Part shown: piece after piece, positions 15,846 through 24,768 of the stretch
Layout of the letters: each line of letters opens with the position of its first letter
Position numbering within the stretch: the stretch's first letter is position 1
Origin: an uncultured Ignavibacteria bacterium
Lineage (GTDB): Bacteria > Bacteroidota > Ignavibacteria > Tepidaquicellales > Tepidaquicellaceae
Assembly: GCA_937924675.1 (NCBI GenBank)
Contig: CALEVL010000041.1
Coordinates: 1 to 42,109 of the forward strand
Length of the DNA stretch: 42,109 bases
Direction: 5' to 3'
Translations under genes and position numbers: made by a program
Notes under the pieces: model-generated
Databases searched by the model: none
What the model was told of the DNA's origin: nothing
The model's input: the letters and a program-made list of their open reading frames with translations, nothing else

Positions 15846-17870
15846 ATGAAAAAATTAAGCTTACTGAGTTTGGCAACTCTTGCAACAGTTTTTGTGCTGC
15901 TCCCATCAGTATCAAAACAAGGCATAGCTAATTCGCAAGTAGTAAGTTACAACAACTTACCAAGAAATCTTCAATTCTTTGCAAGGGACTCTCAAGACTC
16001 TGCTCTTGTTAGTTACTCCGGATCCTTATTCACAAGCGGTTATGATTCAATATTTGTAGAAGTATTCAGAAATAATATCCTTTGGAGGAGAAAGAGCAAC
16101 AAGCTAAATTATGCAACCGGCTCTGCATCATTCAATATTGGACAGAAGATTTATTGCGAGCTGGCCGAATACAAATTCAAGCTTTTTCTTAAAGCCGGAG
16201 CAAATTCAACTCTCTTAAAAACTGCCGATAGTCTGGTCTGTGGAGATGTTTTCATAATAAACGGTCAGTCCAATTCATGCCCCACTAATTCATCTGCAAA
16301 TTATAAGAATGAATTTTGCAGATCTTTTGGAGTACAGACTGCAAACTATAACGGAAACAATTATAATCCGGCAGATACAAACTGGGGTGTTTCTAAAGCA
16401 GACGGTGCAGTTTATTCTTTTTCGGGACCTTACAATGTTGGAGTTTGGGGATTGAGATTGCAGGAGCTAATAAAAACCAATTACGGAATTCCAACTTGTT
16501 TTATAAACGGGGGAAGAGCAAGTTCCAATATATCAATGCATCTTCGAAATGAATCAAATCCAACTGACCTGACATCTGTCTATGGTAAGCTCTTATACAG
16601 GGTGAAGAAAGCCGGACTTGCCGACAAGGTGAAAGCAATTTTCTGGTATCAGGGAGAATCTGACGGAACAAGTTCGTGGGTAAATTACATGTCAAATTTT
16701 CGAAAACTTCACAGCTCATGGAAAACTGACTATCCAAATTTCAGCAAGCTTTTCCTCTTTCAGACAAGGCCGTGTTGTTCCGAACAGTATGCCAGTCAGC
16801 TAAGAGAAGTGCAAAGGAATATTCCCAACGAGATTCAAAATGTTGAATTGATTTCAACTGCCGGAATTCCATATTTCGAGGGATGCCATTTCGGTTATTA
16901 CGGATATCAATCGGTTGCAGATGTAGTTTTCAGACCATTAAGTTACTATTACTATGGTGGAAACGATACAGTCAATATGAGGCCGCCTAATGTGAAGTCT
17001 GTATTTTTTAAGGATGCGTCAAAGACAGAAATATTTGTTATGTTCAGCAATTCGAACATAGCAAACTGGCCTGCAGATACACTCAATCAAAGAATGCGTG
17101 ATTATTTCTATCTTGACGGACAGACAGGAAAAGTACAACAAGGATCTGTCTCGGGCGATACAGTAAAACTTAAGCTTTACACGGCAACAACCGCGACAAA
17201 GCTAACATATCTGCCTACTGTTTGGAATCATGATGACTCTCTGGTTTATGAAGGGCCGTTCATGAAGAATCCAAGAAAGATCGGGGCATTGTCTTTTCAT
17301 GACTATCCTATCGGCAATTACAATACGGCAAGATTAAACCTTACTGCAATTGTTGAGGGATATTACAATGCACCCATCAACAGGCTATCAATCAGAGATA
17401 CTCTCAAAGTCGTTGTAAAAAGAAATTATGCACCTTATCAATCATTGGATTCATGTAAAATCATAATTGATTCTCTTAATTTCACCGGAACTGCAGTTTT
17501 CACAAATGTTCCTACAGGAACATATTATCTTGTGATAAAAGGAGGAAATGTACTTGAAACATGGAGCAAGAGTCCTGGAGTACAGCTGATATCCGGAAGT
17601 ACTGTTAGTTATGATTTTTCTGCAAGTGTTGCACAGGCATATGGAAGCAACCAGATAGTGAAAGGAACCAAAGCTTGCCTGTATTCATCAGATGTTAACG
17701 GTGATGGTATAATAGATGGGATGGACAATGCACGAGTATCCAATGATGCCTTTCATCAGCTAATTGGAATTGTACCAACTGATCTCAACGGTGACAGGTT
17801 TGTTGACGGGACTGACGTAGTAATTGTTGATGTGAATTCCGCAAACTACATCTTTAAGCGGACACCATAG
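15846..17870 (+). CDS. Secreted SGNH/sialate O-acetylesterase-like protein with dockerin-type tail
   Basis: A 674-residue exported protein. Residues 1-29 form a signal peptide ending near GIANS. The SGNH esterase (SASA-type) domain has FIINGQSNS at about residue 136, INGGRASSN, and FWYQGESDG at about residue 266. The His block is FEGCHFGYYGYQ at about residue 345, where the usual Asp of DxxH is Glu. Later regions look like Ig/CBM-type beta domains (about residues 380-600). The C terminus carries two calcium-loop repeats, DVNGDGIIDGMDNA and DLNGDRFVDGTDV, in a dockerin type I-like arrangement, not a T9SS sorting domain. It likely removes acetyl groups from polysaccharide outside the cell; the substrate is unknown. 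Confidence 0.85.
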   Translation: MKKLSLLSLATLATVFVLLPSVSKQGIANSQVVSYNNLPRNLQFFARDSQDSALVSYSGSLFTSGYDSIFVEVFRNNILWRRKSNKLNYATGSASFNIGQKIYCELAEYKFKLFLKAGANSTLLKTADSLVCGDVFIINGQSNSCPTNSSANYKNEFCRSFGVQTANYNGNNYNPADTNWGVSKADGAVYSFSGPYNVGVWGLRLQELIKTNYGIPTCFINGGRASSNISMHLRNESNPTDLTSVYGKLLYRVKKAGLADKVKAIFWYQGESDGTSSWVNYMSNFRKLHSSWKTDYPNFSKLFLFQTRPCCSEQYASQLREVQRNIPNEIQNVELISTAGIPYFEGCHFGYYGYQSVADVVFRPLSYYYYGGNDTVNMRPPNVKSVFFKDASKTEIFVMFSNSNIANWPADTLNQRMRDYFYLDGQTGKVQQGSVSGDTVKLKLYTATTATKLTYLPTVWNHDDSLVYEGPFMKNPRKIGALSFHDYPIGNYNTARLNLTAIVEGYYNAPINRLSIRDTLKVVVKRNYAPYQSLDSCKIIIDSLNFTGTAVFTNVPTGTYYLVIKGGNVLETWSKSPGVQLISGSTVSYDFSASVAQAYGSNQIVKGTKACLYSSDVNGDGIIDGMDNARVSNDAFHQLIGIVPTDLNGDRFVDGTDVVIVDVNSANYIFKRTP

Positions 17871-17946
17871 ATTGAATTGCAGTAGCATAGATTTGTTCCC
17901 ATAAATTGTCAGCACAAAAGATTACTTTGCGCCAATCAAATTCTGT

Positions 17947-18876
17947 ATGTCATACGAACTGACCCTCTGGATAGCCTTCAATGCGTTTATCCTGTTAATG
18001 CTTGCTCTTGATCTCGGAGTATTTCAAAGAAAGACTCATGCTGTCAGTGTTAAGGAAGCATTGATATGGAGTGCTGTATGGATTGTACTAGCAATGGCAT
18101 TCAATGTTTTTGTTTATTATGATTTCGGAAAACAGAAGGCAATTGAATTTCTAACAGGCTACATACTTGAGAAGTCACTGAGTGTTGATAATATATTTGT
18201 TTTTGTTCTTTTGTTCGGATATTTCAAAGTTCCGAATGAATATCAACACAAGGTATTGTTTTGGGGTGTTATTGGTGCGTTAATACTAAGGGCAATCCTC
18301 ATTGCGGTAGGAGCGATTATGATAGCAAAATTTCACTGGATCATTTACATATTCGGAGCATTTTTGGTATTCACCGGTTTTAAGATGGCTAATCAGAAAG
18401 ATGAGGACATTCACCCGGAAGATAATTTTCTTATCAGATTCTTCAAGAAGATATTTCCTGTTACTCATGATTATCACGGTGAGAAATTTTTTGTAAAAAT
18501 TGACAATAAGAAATTTGCGACACCTTTATTCATAGTATTGCTTGCAATTGAATTTACGGATCTTGTATTCGCATTTGATTCAATACCGGCAATATTTGCA
18601 GTAACGAGCGATCCCTTCATTGTCTATACATCAAATATATTTGCAATTCTCGGACTCAGGTCATTATACTTCGCTCTTGCCGGAGTGATCCACAAATTCC
18701 ATTATCTCAAAATCGGGTTGTCTATGATACTCATTTTTATTGGAATGAAGATGCTCATAATGGATTTATATAAAGTACCGACGGCTTATTCCCTTGGTGT
18801 AATTGCAGTTGTGCTGACTGCATCTGTAATTCTATCTTTGCTCAAGCCAAAACCAGTCGAAGAGTCGGAAGTTTAG
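17947..18876 (+). CDS. TerC-family integral membrane protein
   Basis: A 309-residue polytopic protein of the TerC/Alx family. Hallmarks are ALDLGVFQRKTHAVSVKEAL near the N terminus, the acidic motif LEKSLSVDNIFVF at about residue 75 and AIEFTDLVFAFDSIPAIFAVT at about residue 195, plus about eight or nine hydrophobic helices. The intramembrane Asp residues are thought to bind metal; members export manganese or give tellurite resistance. The upstream gap is only 76 bp, so a yybP-ykoY manganese riboswitch does not fit. A possible -7 element TACTTTG lies at 17923-17929 but has no TTG partner at 20 bp. A hairpin at 18970-18990 may end the transcript. Confidence 0.93.
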   Translation: MSYELTLWIAFNAFILLMLALDLGVFQRKTHAVSVKEALIWSAVWIVLAMAFNVFVYYDFGKQKAIEFLTGYILEKSLSVDNIFVFVLLFGYFKVPNEYQHKVLFWGVIGALILRAILIAVGAIMIAKFHWIIYIFGAFLVFTGFKMANQKDEDIHPEDNFLIRFFKKIFPVTHDYHGEKFFVKIDNKKFATPLFIVLLAIEFTDLVFAFDSIPAIFAVTSDPFIVYTSNIFAILGLRSLYFALAGVIHKFHYLKIGLSMILIFIGMKMLIMDLYKVPTAYSLGVIAVVLTASVILSLLKPKPVEESEV

Positions 18877-19191
18877 AATTCAATTATCTTCGCTTCCTGA
18901 TTGCAAGTACAGATAGAAAAGGGAAATGTCAGTATTCTTTTCAAAGCCCAGACGAGTAAGACCCGCATTATTACTGACTTTGTCGGTAATTTTACATTTA
19001 GAAAAAAAATACTGTGGATAAGTATTTGGACAATTCTTTACTTTTAATCTCTGTATCTTCTTTTACCCGGAATTCATACGTAAAATATTCGTAATTAGCT
19101 CTAATTCTTTCCATGTGAATAACTTCATTGAGTTTACTTCCGGAGCAAAGAATCAATTAATTTTTGCAAAACAAACGAAAACAAACTATAA
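18877..19191. other. Intergenic region with hairpin
   Basis: In these 315 bp, ATTACTGAC (18970-18978) and GTCGGTAAT (18982-18990) form a 9-bp hairpin with one G-T pair and a TTT loop, followed by TTTACATTTA, which may end transcription of the TerC gene. A single DnaA-box-like TGTGGATAA lies at 19013-19021. No promoter of the type found elsewhere and no ORF worth listing were seen. Confidence 0.45.
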
Positions 19192-20838
19192 ATGCATTCA
19201 GAATTTTTGAAATTAACAAAACCGATGCTGGCAGTTCTTGCCAAACAGGGAATCACGGTTGCTACACCTGTCCAGAAAGCAATAATACCCCACATATTAG
19301 ACGGAAGGGATATAATTGCACAGTCGGAAACCGGCTCAGGCAAGACCTTGAGTTTTGCAGTACCATTAATTGAAATGATCAAACCGGCTGACGGTTTGAA
19401 GGCACTAATACTTGTTCCAACAAGAGAGCTATGTGTTCAGGTTACTCACGAGTTTAACAAATTCTCCTTGCATAAGAATTTTTCTGCAACAGCAGTTTAC
19501 GGCGGAGTGTCAATGAGTGATCAGATCCGTAAAATGAAAAGGACCAATGTGGTAATTGCAACTCCGGGCAGATTGATCGATTTACTTGAGAGAGGAGCAT
19601 TCAACCTGAGCAAGATTGAATATCTTGTCTTTGATGAAGCAGACAGAATGCTGGACATGGGCTTCATAAAAGACATCGAGCGCATTTTAAAACTTATGCC
19701 TCAGAAGAAACAAACCATGTTATTCAGCGCAACAATTTCGAAAGACATTTCGCGGCTAAGCAAGAAATATCTTAACGATCCGTTCAAGGTTACATTTGAC
19801 AAACCGGTTGAGCCAGGATTCTTGAGACAAACTTACTATCAGACCGTTCAGGGTAAGAAAATGGCGCTGTTGATTTATCTACTTAAGAATGAAAGAGAAT
19901 TAACAATCGTTTTCTGTAACCGCAAACACATCACAGAAAAACTGGCAAAGAGTTTGACTGCAGAAGGAATTGCTGCAAAGTGTCTAAACGGTGACATGAC
20001 ACAGGCAAAAAGAGAGAGGGTAACAAAGGAATTCAGAGAAAAGAGATTCAGCGTCCTTATTGCTACAGATGTTGCCTCAAGGGGGCTTCACATAGAAGGT
20101 ATTTCTCATGTGTACAACTACGAAATACCGAAAGATGTTGAGTCATACACACACAGGGTTGGAAGAACCGCACGTGCCGGAAAAAAGGGTGAGGCAATTT
20201 CTTTGGTTATTCCCGGAGAGGATCAGAAATTCTTCAAACAAATTTTATTCATGCACAAAGGAATTATCACACTGAAGAATGTTGATGATGCGTTGCTTCC
20301 GGGAGTGAAAGAGCCGATGAAGCAAAGGCATACTTTTTCGGAAAGTCAGCCGAGAAGAGAAAGTTCACGTTACAGTGATCCAAGAAAAAAGAATGCCTCG
20401 GGAAATTCCAACCGCACTTATGATTCTAATTCTCAAAGGAAAAGATTCTCAAATGAAAGCAGGCCTGAGGATAAAAGAACTTCGGGTGAAAGGAGTTCCG
20501 GTAAAAGAAGATTTACTGATGACAGAAAGAAAGACGGACGGGATTTTACTTCAGGCAAGAGTGCAGACAGGAGAAAGAGTCAAAGTTCAGGACAAGGCAG
20601 ATTTGGTCCATCTGACAAAGTGTATCAGTTTGATGACAGGAACTCAAATGAGTCACGAATACGAAATGACATTTACTCCGGTTTCCGTGACAAGAAAACA
20701 TCAGATTCTGGAAAGAAGAAGAACGGATCTGAGGGAAAGAAGAGCGGAAGGTTCAACTGGTTCTCCGGTGACAAGCTAAAGTCTTTTCTTGACAAAAGTA
20801 AATCTGATGAATTTAAGAAGAAGAAACCTCGTAAGTGA
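19192..20838 (+). CDS. DEAD-box ATP-dependent RNA helicase (RhlE-like) with long charged tail
   Basis: A 548-residue RNA helicase. The core (about residues 1-365) holds the motifs in order: Q-motif PVQKAI, Walker A SETGSGKT, PTREL, TPGRLID, DEADRMLDMGF, SAT, then ATDVASRGLH and HRVGRTARAG. From about residue 370 to the end the sequence is low-complexity and rich in Arg, Lys, Ser, Asp and Gly (for example RRKSQSSGQGRFG and KSGRFNWFSG), as in RhlE-type helicases where such tails bind RNA and promote condensates. It likely acts in ribosome assembly, RNA decay or cold adaptation. ATG 19192 starts directly before the conserved N terminus. It appears to be a single-gene unit. Confidence 0.93.
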   Translation: MHSEFLKLTKPMLAVLAKQGITVATPVQKAIIPHILDGRDIIAQSETGSGKTLSFAVPLIEMIKPADGLKALILVPTRELCVQVTHEFNKFSLHKNFSATAVYGGVSMSDQIRKMKRTNVVIATPGRLIDLLERGAFNLSKIEYLVFDEADRMLDMGFIKDIERILKLMPQKKQTMLFSATISKDISRLSKKYLNDPFKVTFDKPVEPGFLRQTYYQTVQGKKMALLIYLLKNERELTIVFCNRKHITEKLAKSLTAEGIAAKCLNGDMTQAKRERVTKEFREKRFSVLIATDVASRGLHIEGISHVYNYEIPKDVESYTHRVGRTARAGKKGEAISLVIPGEDQKFFKQILFMHKGIITLKNVDDALLPGVKEPMKQRHTFSESQPRRESSRYSDPRKKNASGNSNRTYDSNSQRKRFSNESRPEDKRTSGERSSGKRRFTDDRKKDGRDFTSGKSADRRKSQSSGQGRFGPSDKVYQFDDRNSNESRIRNDIYSGFRDKKTSDSGKKKNGSEGKKSGRFNWFSGDKLKSFLDKSKSDEFKKKKPRK

Positions 20839-20992
20839 GTTCATCAAACAAAGGATGGAGCATAATAATCTTTGGAAATAATTTGTATTGTCTTTGAGTT
20901 GATTCATTGTGTTGATTTGCGGCATTCATTTGTTATGAGGTAGCTGGTGTTGCAAGCAGAAAAAGTTCATTAACAATTTGACTTATTTTCCA

Positions 20993-21000
20993 TAAATTGC
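20993..21000 (+). promoter_or_regulatory. Possible -7 element TAAATTGC upstream of hpd
   Basis: TAAATTGC lies 36 bp before the ATG of the dioxygenase gene and fits TAnnTTG. At 20 bp upstream is TTA rather than TTG, so the -33 element is poor. Confidence 0.3.
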
Positions 21001-21036
21001 TCTAAAAATTTTCAGGAAATCTAAATTAACAGCATC

Positions 21037-22182
21037 ATGGATACAGTTCAGGAAGTTGAGAAAAAGTCCGCTGCAAACGGGGCTACCGATGATTTCCTTC
21101 CTCTGAAGAGAATAGACTATCTCGAGTTTTATGTAGGCAATGCTAAGCAATCGGCAATTTATTATCAGTACGCATTAGGTTTCAGATTGACCGGATATTC
21201 CGGGCTTGAGACTGGCAACAAGGAGAAGGCATCATACCTGCTTGAACAAGGGAAGATAAGATTTGTCTTGTCATCGCCATTGACTGATGATAGTTTCATC
21301 GCAGAGCATCACAAAAGGCACGGTGACGGAGTAAGAGATATTGCATTTGAAGTTGATGATGCGGTAAAGTCATATGAAGAAACTGTGAAGAGAGGTGCTG
21401 TTGGCGTATTGGAACCGACAGAATTGACAGATGATAATGGAACGATTGTCAAGTCTGCAATCAAGACCTACGGAGATACAATACACACATTCATAGACAG
21501 AAGAAATTACAAAGGACTTTTTATTCCCGGATTTATTGATGCAGGAGCAAAAGCTGTGAAAGGAATTTCTGATACAGGTCTGAAAGCAGTTGACCATATC
21601 GTAGGAAATGTTGAACTCGGAAAGATGATAGAGTGGGTGAAGTTTTACGCGCACACTATGGGTTTCTATCAGCTAATTTCCTTTGACGATAAGGATATTT
21701 CAACTGAATATACTGCATTGATGAGTAAGGTAATGCAGAACGGCAACGGGAAGATAAAATTTCCGATCAATGAACCTGCACAAGGCAAGAAGAAATCTCA
21801 GATCGAAGAGTATCTGGATTTTTATAAATCTGCAGGAGCGCAGCATATTGCAATGTCAACGGCAAACATTATAGAAACCGTCACTTCGCTCAGGGACAGG
21901 GGAATTGAGTTTCTTACAGTTCCCACTACTTATTACAAAGAGCTTCAGGAAAGGATCGGAAAGATAGATGAGGATGTTGATGTGCTTGAGAAACTCGGAA
22001 TATTGGTTGACAGGGATGAAGACGGTTACTTGCTGCAGATATTTACAAAGCCCATTGAAGACAGGCCGACAGTATTCTTTGAGATCATTCAAAGAAAAGG
22101 TGCAAGGAGTTTTGGCAAAGGAAATTTCAAAGCATTGTTTGAAGCTATAGAAAGAGAGCAGGAACTCAGAGGGACTCTCTGA
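21037..22182 (+). CDS. hpd: 4-hydroxyphenylpyruvate dioxygenase
   Basis: A 381-residue non-heme iron dioxygenase that converts 4-hydroxyphenylpyruvate to homogentisate in tyrosine breakdown. The three iron ligands are recognisable: His in AVDHIVGNVE (about residue 187), His in GAQHIAMST (about residue 269) and Glu in TVFFEIIQRKG (about residue 349). The N-terminal vicinal-oxygen-chelate half starts IDYLEFYVGNAKQSAIYYQYALGF-like, and the C-terminal gate helix FGKGNFKALFEAIEREQ is typical. No homogentisate dioxygenase or fumarylacetoacetase is in the window. A strong terminator follows at 22211-22241, so the gene is probably transcribed alone. Confidence 0.96.
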   Translation: MDTVQEVEKKSAANGATDDFLPLKRIDYLEFYVGNAKQSAIYYQYALGFRLTGYSGLETGNKEKASYLLEQGKIRFVLSSPLTDDSFIAEHHKRHGDGVRDIAFEVDDAVKSYEETVKRGAVGVLEPTELTDDNGTIVKSAIKTYGDTIHTFIDRRNYKGLFIPGFIDAGAKAVKGISDTGLKAVDHIVGNVELGKMIEWVKFYAHTMGFYQLISFDDKDISTEYTALMSKVMQNGNGKIKFPINEPAQGKKKSQIEEYLDFYKSAGAQHIAMSTANIIETVTSLRDRGIEFLTVPTTYYKELQERIGKIDEDVDVLEKLGILVDRDEDGYLLQIFTKPIEDRPTVFFEIIQRKGARSFGKGNFKALFEAIEREQELRGTL

Positions 22183-22210
22183 TAAGACGCAGTTCATTCA
22201 GTTTTGCAAG

Positions 22211-22241
22211 GGGCTTAAGAATTTTCTTCAGCCCTTTTTTT
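22211..22241 (+). terminator. Intrinsic terminator after hpd
   Basis: GGGCTTAAGAA (22211-22221) pairs with TTCTTCAGCCC (22224-22234) with one T/C mismatch and a TT loop. Seven T follow at 22235-22241. It separates hpd from aspS. Confidence 0.93.
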
Positions 22242-22266
22242 AATTTCAAATGAGAAAGGAAAAGTA

Positions 22267-24042
22267 TTGAGAAAGAGAACAAACACTTGCGGTGAACTCA
22301 GGCCGGAGAATATCGGACAAGAAGTTGTACTAAACGGATGGGTTGGCAAGAAGAGAGATCTTGGCGGAATCATATTTATTGATCTGAGAGACAGGTACGG
22401 TATAACTCAGCTGAAGATATCTCCGGAGAAGAAGTTAGTTCATGAGATTGCATCATCAACAGGAAATGAGTATGTAGTTTCAGCAAAGGGCAAAGTTATT
22501 GCCAGGGAAAGCGTAAACAAGAATATCGCTACGGGTTATGTAGAAGTAGATGTTGATGAAATGGAGATACTTAATGAATCTGATGTCCCGCCGTTCGTTG
22601 TTGAAGATGATGTTAAGGCAGCCGATGATCTCAGATTAAAATACAGATATCTTGACTTAAGGAGGAACAGCATTGCATCAAATCTTGTGCTTCGAAGCAG
22701 AGTATCTCAGATAGTTCACAAATATTTTGAGAAGCATGATTTTGTAGAAGTGGAGACACCCATACTCATGAAATCAACTCCCGAAGGAGCACGTGATTAT
22801 CTTGTCCCGTCAAGGGTACATAACGGGAAATTTTATGCTCTTCCGCAGTCACCGCAGATATATAAACAGATACTAATGGTATCGGGGCTGGACAGATATG
22901 TGCAGATATGCAAATGTTTCAGAGATGAGGATCTTCGTGCAGACAGGCAGCCGGAATTCACACAGATCGATCTTGAAATGAGTTTCGTAACTCAGGATGA
23001 CATTTTTGAAATGCTTGAAGGAATGTTCGTTGAGATCTGGAAGGACATAAAAAATTATGATCTGCCGGTTCCATTCAGAAGAATGACTTATGATGAGGCA
23101 ATTAATACTTACGGTTCTGACAAGCCTGACCTGAGAGTTAAAGGAGAGATGAAGTTAATCCAGCTTACCGAAGAGGTAATGGGTTCTGAGTTTAAGGTAT
23201 TCCATGAGATAATTTCCGGGGGTGGTATTGTATCCGGTATCAAGCTCGAAGGCAAAGAAGTGACAAGGAAAATTATTGATAATCTGACGGAGTTTGTTAA
23301 GAAGTATGGACTCGGAGGACTAGGATATCTGAAACTAACAACTGACGGTGTGCAGTCGCCGATAGTTAAATTCCTTTCGGAAGAAATCCTCAATGCCATT
23401 GTTGCAAAGGCGGAAGCAAAGGTAGGCGATACAATTTTTATTCTAAGTGGAGAAAAGAAGAAGGTCTTGCCAACACTTGGTTTGTTAAGACTTCGTCTGG
23501 CAGAGGAATTTGGATTAATAGATGAAAGCAGGTATGAATTTCTTTGGGTCACTGATTTTCCGCTGTTCCAGTATGATGAAGATGAGAAAAGATTTGTGGC
23601 TGAACATCATGTCTTCACCATGCCTAAGCCGGAGTATTTGAAATTTCTTGACAGCAGAGTAAAAGAGGAAGTAGAAAGCATCAGAGCCAATTGTTACGAT
23701 CTTGTACTTAACGGTCATGAGATTACGAGCGGCAGCATTAGAATCCACAAGAGCGACATTCAAAAAAAGGTATTTGATATCATAGGACTTTCCGATGAAG
23801 AAGCAAAGATGAAATTCGGTTTCATACTCGAAGCATTCAGATATGGTGCACCGCCTCATGGCGGAGCTGCTGTCGGGTTTGACCGTGTGATTGCAATACT
23901 TTGCGGATTGAAATCAATTACAGACACAATTGCATTTCCAAAGACACTCAAGGCATCATCGCTGATGGATGATTGTCCAAGTTCTGTATCAAAACAGCAG
24001 TTGGATGAACTCGGCATTTCAGTAAATATTAAGGAAAAATAG
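22267..24042 (+). CDS. aspS: Aspartyl-tRNA synthetase
   Basis: A 591-residue class II synthetase of the bacterial type. The N-terminal OB-fold anticodon-binding domain begins RTNTCGELRPENIGQEVVLN. Class II motif 1 lies near SNLVLRSRVSQIVHKYFEKH, motif 2 at CFRDEDLRADRQPEFTQIDLE (about residue 217) and motif 3 at GGAAVGFDRVIAIL near the end. The bacterial GAD insertion is present between motifs 2 and 3 (about residues 290-410). The FPK and P(L)MD residues near the C terminus are kept. The start is TTG 22267 with GAAAGGA seven bases upstream. The neighbouring ATG is out of frame. It charges tRNA-Asp; whether it is discriminating was not resolved by eye. Confidence 0.97.
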   Translation: MRKRTNTCGELRPENIGQEVVLNGWVGKKRDLGGIIFIDLRDRYGITQLKISPEKKLVHEIASSTGNEYVVSAKGKVIARESVNKNIATGYVEVDVDEMEILNESDVPPFVVEDDVKAADDLRLKYRYLDLRRNSIASNLVLRSRVSQIVHKYFEKHDFVEVETPILMKSTPEGARDYLVPSRVHNGKFYALPQSPQIYKQILMVSGLDRYVQICKCFRDEDLRADRQPEFTQIDLEMSFVTQDDIFEMLEGMFVEIWKDIKNYDLPVPFRRMTYDEAINTYGSDKPDLRVKGEMKLIQLTEEVMGSEFKVFHEIISGGGIVSGIKLEGKEVTRKIIDNLTEFVKKYGLGGLGYLKLTTDGVQSPIVKFLSEEILNAIVAKAEAKVGDTIFILSGEKKKVLPTLGLLRLRLAEEFGLIDESRYEFLWVTDFPLFQYDEDEKRFVAEHHVFTMPKPEYLKFLDSRVKEEVESIRANCYDLVLNGHEITSGSIRIHKSDIQKKVFDIIGLSDEEAKMKFGFILEAFRYGAPPHGGAAVGFDRVIAILCGLKSITDTIAFPKTLKASSLMDDCPSSVSKQQLDELGISVNIKEK

Positions 24043-24226
24043 ATCTGAAATATTTCTGAGTATATTTATGCCTGAGACAAATCCCTCCGAATTCTTTTTG
24101 AAAGAATTCTAAAGGATCTTGTGTTCTTATCCATTTTGAATTTGAAAAGAATCAAAAATAGAAAAGAAGAAGTTAAGTTCAATCGTCAAGTCAAAAGAAG
24201 CTACAATAATATAGAAAAATTCATTG
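24043..24226. other. Non-coding stretch between aspS and the foldback element
   Basis: It contains a perfect 9-bp hairpin GAATTCTTT/AAAGAATTC (24089-24109) without a T-run, which may be a weak aspS terminator. The following 24111-24226 is AT-rich and holds no gene or promoter that I can support. Confidence 0.4.
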
Positions 24227-24404
24227 CTGTCCAAAACGTTTTTGCATTTCGAAAATTCTTTTGAAATCAAGCGGTATTGTTAGAAAAAATTCGATTCGGA
24301 AATACAACCCGCCTGCCTGTCATACTGCCTCCTGATTTGAAAATGTATGATGGCAGACAGGCCTTCGTATAATTGCCGTTAAAAAAAATGTGAGCAATGG
24401 CGTA

Positions 24405-24593
24405 GCCTGCCCGGCATCGATTATTCAAGTTGAAGAGAGTGTGAGGCAGACGGGCAAGAATTTCTGTTTGACGAAGCCCGACATGCTCTTTTGTCGGGCG
24501 AGGAGTTAAATTCTTGCAGACATTGCGAGCGATTTTTAGGCCTGTCTGCCGTTGTTTTCGAGTAAATATTGAAGCATTAATAGCCAGGCAGGC
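24405..24593. repeat. Dispersed GCCTGCC-type short repeats in the foldback core
   Basis: Variants of GCCTGCC, GCCTGTC and their complements recur through the element, for instance at 24311, 24354, 24405, 24445, 24541, 24586, 24606 and 24643. Words of the same type appear again at 40163-40219. Such short palindromic words are common interspersed repeats in Bacteroidota-group genomes; this is general knowledge and was not checked here. Confidence 0.5.
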
Positions 24594-24660
24594 AATTATA
24601 CGGCAGCCTGCCCGAAGAATACTGAAATACAACACTTTACGCAGGCGGGCAGGCGACTCG

Positions 24661-24704
24661 CTGCCCTGAGCCAAAGCCCTGAGCCGGTCGAAGGGCTGCC
24701 GAAG
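24661..24704 (+). repeat. REP-like CCCTGAGCC / GGTCGAAGGGC repeat
   Basis: CCCTGAGCC occurs twice (24664 and 24677). AGCCCT 24675-24680 pairs with AGGGCT 24692-24697 around GAGCCGGTCGA. CCTGAGCCNGTCGAAGG-type words are a widespread REP-like palindrome in many bacterial genomes. It sits inside the right arm of the foldback element. Confidence 0.5.
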
Positions 24705-24718
24705 GGTTTCTTTGCCAA

Positions 24719-24768
24719 GCTTTCTTAGCCTGCCCCCGAATGATTCTATCGGGGGTTCAAAAGAAAGC
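24719..24768. repeat. Subterminal double hairpin in the right arm
   Basis: GCTTTCTT (24719-24726) pairs with AAGAAAGC (24761-24768), and inside it CCCCCGA (24733-24739) pairs with TCGGGGG (24749-24755). It is a compact two-stage hairpin near the right end of the foldback element, without a T-run suited to termination. Confidence 0.65.

Noticed and set aside
17871..17946. yybP-ykoY manganese riboswitch upstream of the TerC-family gene
   Set aside because: The whole gap is 76 bp and lacks the conserved loops of that riboswitch.
19013..19021. DnaA box TGTGGATAA, possible replication origin
   Set aside because: Only one exact box was seen, with no cluster, no dnaA or dnaN gene, and no AT-rich unwinding module beside it. 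A single 9-mer is expected by chance.
20375..20779. 134-codon ORF in another frame of the helicase tail
   Set aside because: It is a shadow of the low-complexity Arg/Lys/Asp-rich tail of the DEAD-box helicase, whose frame continues through it with normal codon use.
24267..24674. 135-codon minus-strand ORF inside the foldback element
   Set aside because: It spans both arms and the core hairpin, its composition follows the palindromic repeats, it has no recognisable domain and no ribosome site. It is most simply a shadow of the repeat structure. If many related genomes keep exactly this frame, it should be reconsidered.
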